Shown piece after piece: positions 33,094 to 33,491 of a DNA stretch of 33,491 nt (position 1 is the first letter of the stretch; every line of letters begins with the position of its first letter). The stretch is from assembly GCA_027592645.1 (NCBI GenBank), contig JAQCKI010000010.1, positions 1 to 33,491 of the forward strand. Direction: 5' to 3'. The stretch comes from Chloroflexota bacterium (GTDB lineage: Bacteria > Chloroflexota > Dehalococcoidia > UBA2979). The position numbers and the translations under genes are program-made. A model generated the notes under the pieces. It did not search any database. It was not told the origin of the DNA and saw nothing but the letters and a program-made list of their open reading frames with translations.

Positions 33094-33491
33094 CTACGCG
33101 TCCTCCCCTGCTTCGGGCGCGCTGTCCTCGGGAGGCTGGGCCTGTCGCACGAGGTAGTCCGCGACGCGCAGGAATGCCTCGCGGTCCGCGACGTCCATGC
33201 CGTCGAACAGTGACCCGGCCTCCAGGTGATACGCAACGAGGGGTGAGAGCGCGGCCTCCGGGCGGGCGAGAAGTTCAACGAGCATCGCCCGCCGGTCGGT
33301 CGGGTGTACGCGACGACGCACCAGGCCCTCGCCCTCCAGGTTGTCCACGAGCGAGGTCATCATGCGGCCGCTGACGCCGAGGCTGGCGGCGAGGTCGCTC
33401 ATCCGCCACGGCTCATCGGAGGTGGCGAGCCGCTCCAGCAGATAGAGGCGGATCACAGACCCGCCGCTGACGCCGCTGTTCCACTTCCGGA
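33094..33491 (-). CDS. MarR-family transcriptional regulator (partial, N-terminus beyond window end)
   Basis: VIRLYLLERLATSDEPWRMSDLAASLGVSGRMMTSLVDNLEGEGLVRRRVHPTDRRAMLVEL; reading frame stays open through 33491. Confidence 0.85.
   Translation of the reverse strand, partial: RKWNSGVSGGSVIRLYLLERLATSDEPWRMSDLAASLGVSGRMMTSLVDNLEGEGLVRRRVHPTDRRAMLVELLARPEAALSPLVAYHLEAGSLFDGMDVADREAFLRVADYLVRQAQPPEDSAPEAGEDA

Overview
High-GC bacterial chromosomal window, gene-dense and mostly metabolic; the gene families suggest Chloroflexota/SAR202-like, which is inference only. I support about 29 protein-coding genes. They include a LLM-class F420-type oxidoreductase, alpha/beta hydrolase, M42-like and M20 peptidases, RlmD/TrmA-type RNA methyltransferase, Maf, LiaI/LiaF-like envelope proteins, a MacB/FtsX-type ABC exporter, gltB-gltD, CaiB/BaiF CoA-transferase, 3-hydroxyacyl-CoA dehydrogenase, acyl-CoA dehydrogenase and an oxalyl-CoA decarboxylase-like ThDP enzyme. 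I see no tRNA, rRNA, CRISPR array or IS element. The main result is at 25025-25540 (minus). What looks like two ORFs is better read as one thioredoxin-fold lipoprotein whose in-frame TGA falls exactly at the first Cys of a WCxxC motif (W-[TGA]-P-F-C). A perfect 6-bp hairpin with a CGUGA loop lies 20 nt after the TGA, so this is a candidate selenoprotein with a bacterial SECIS-like element. Next to it, co-directional, is a membrane-anchored Rieske-fold protein (24374-24970) that lost three of four Fe-S ligands but kept exactly the two structural disulfide cysteines. Together they could form an uncharacterised extracytoplasmic selenol/disulfide module. Secondary observations: a hairpin sequestering the gltB ribosome-binding site, a perfect 69-bp duplication of the permease 3' end, an orphan degenerate secretion-type ATPase, a membrane HEPN-like protein in a lower-GC patch, and a repeated -10/6-nt/ATG arrangement suggesting leaderless promoters.
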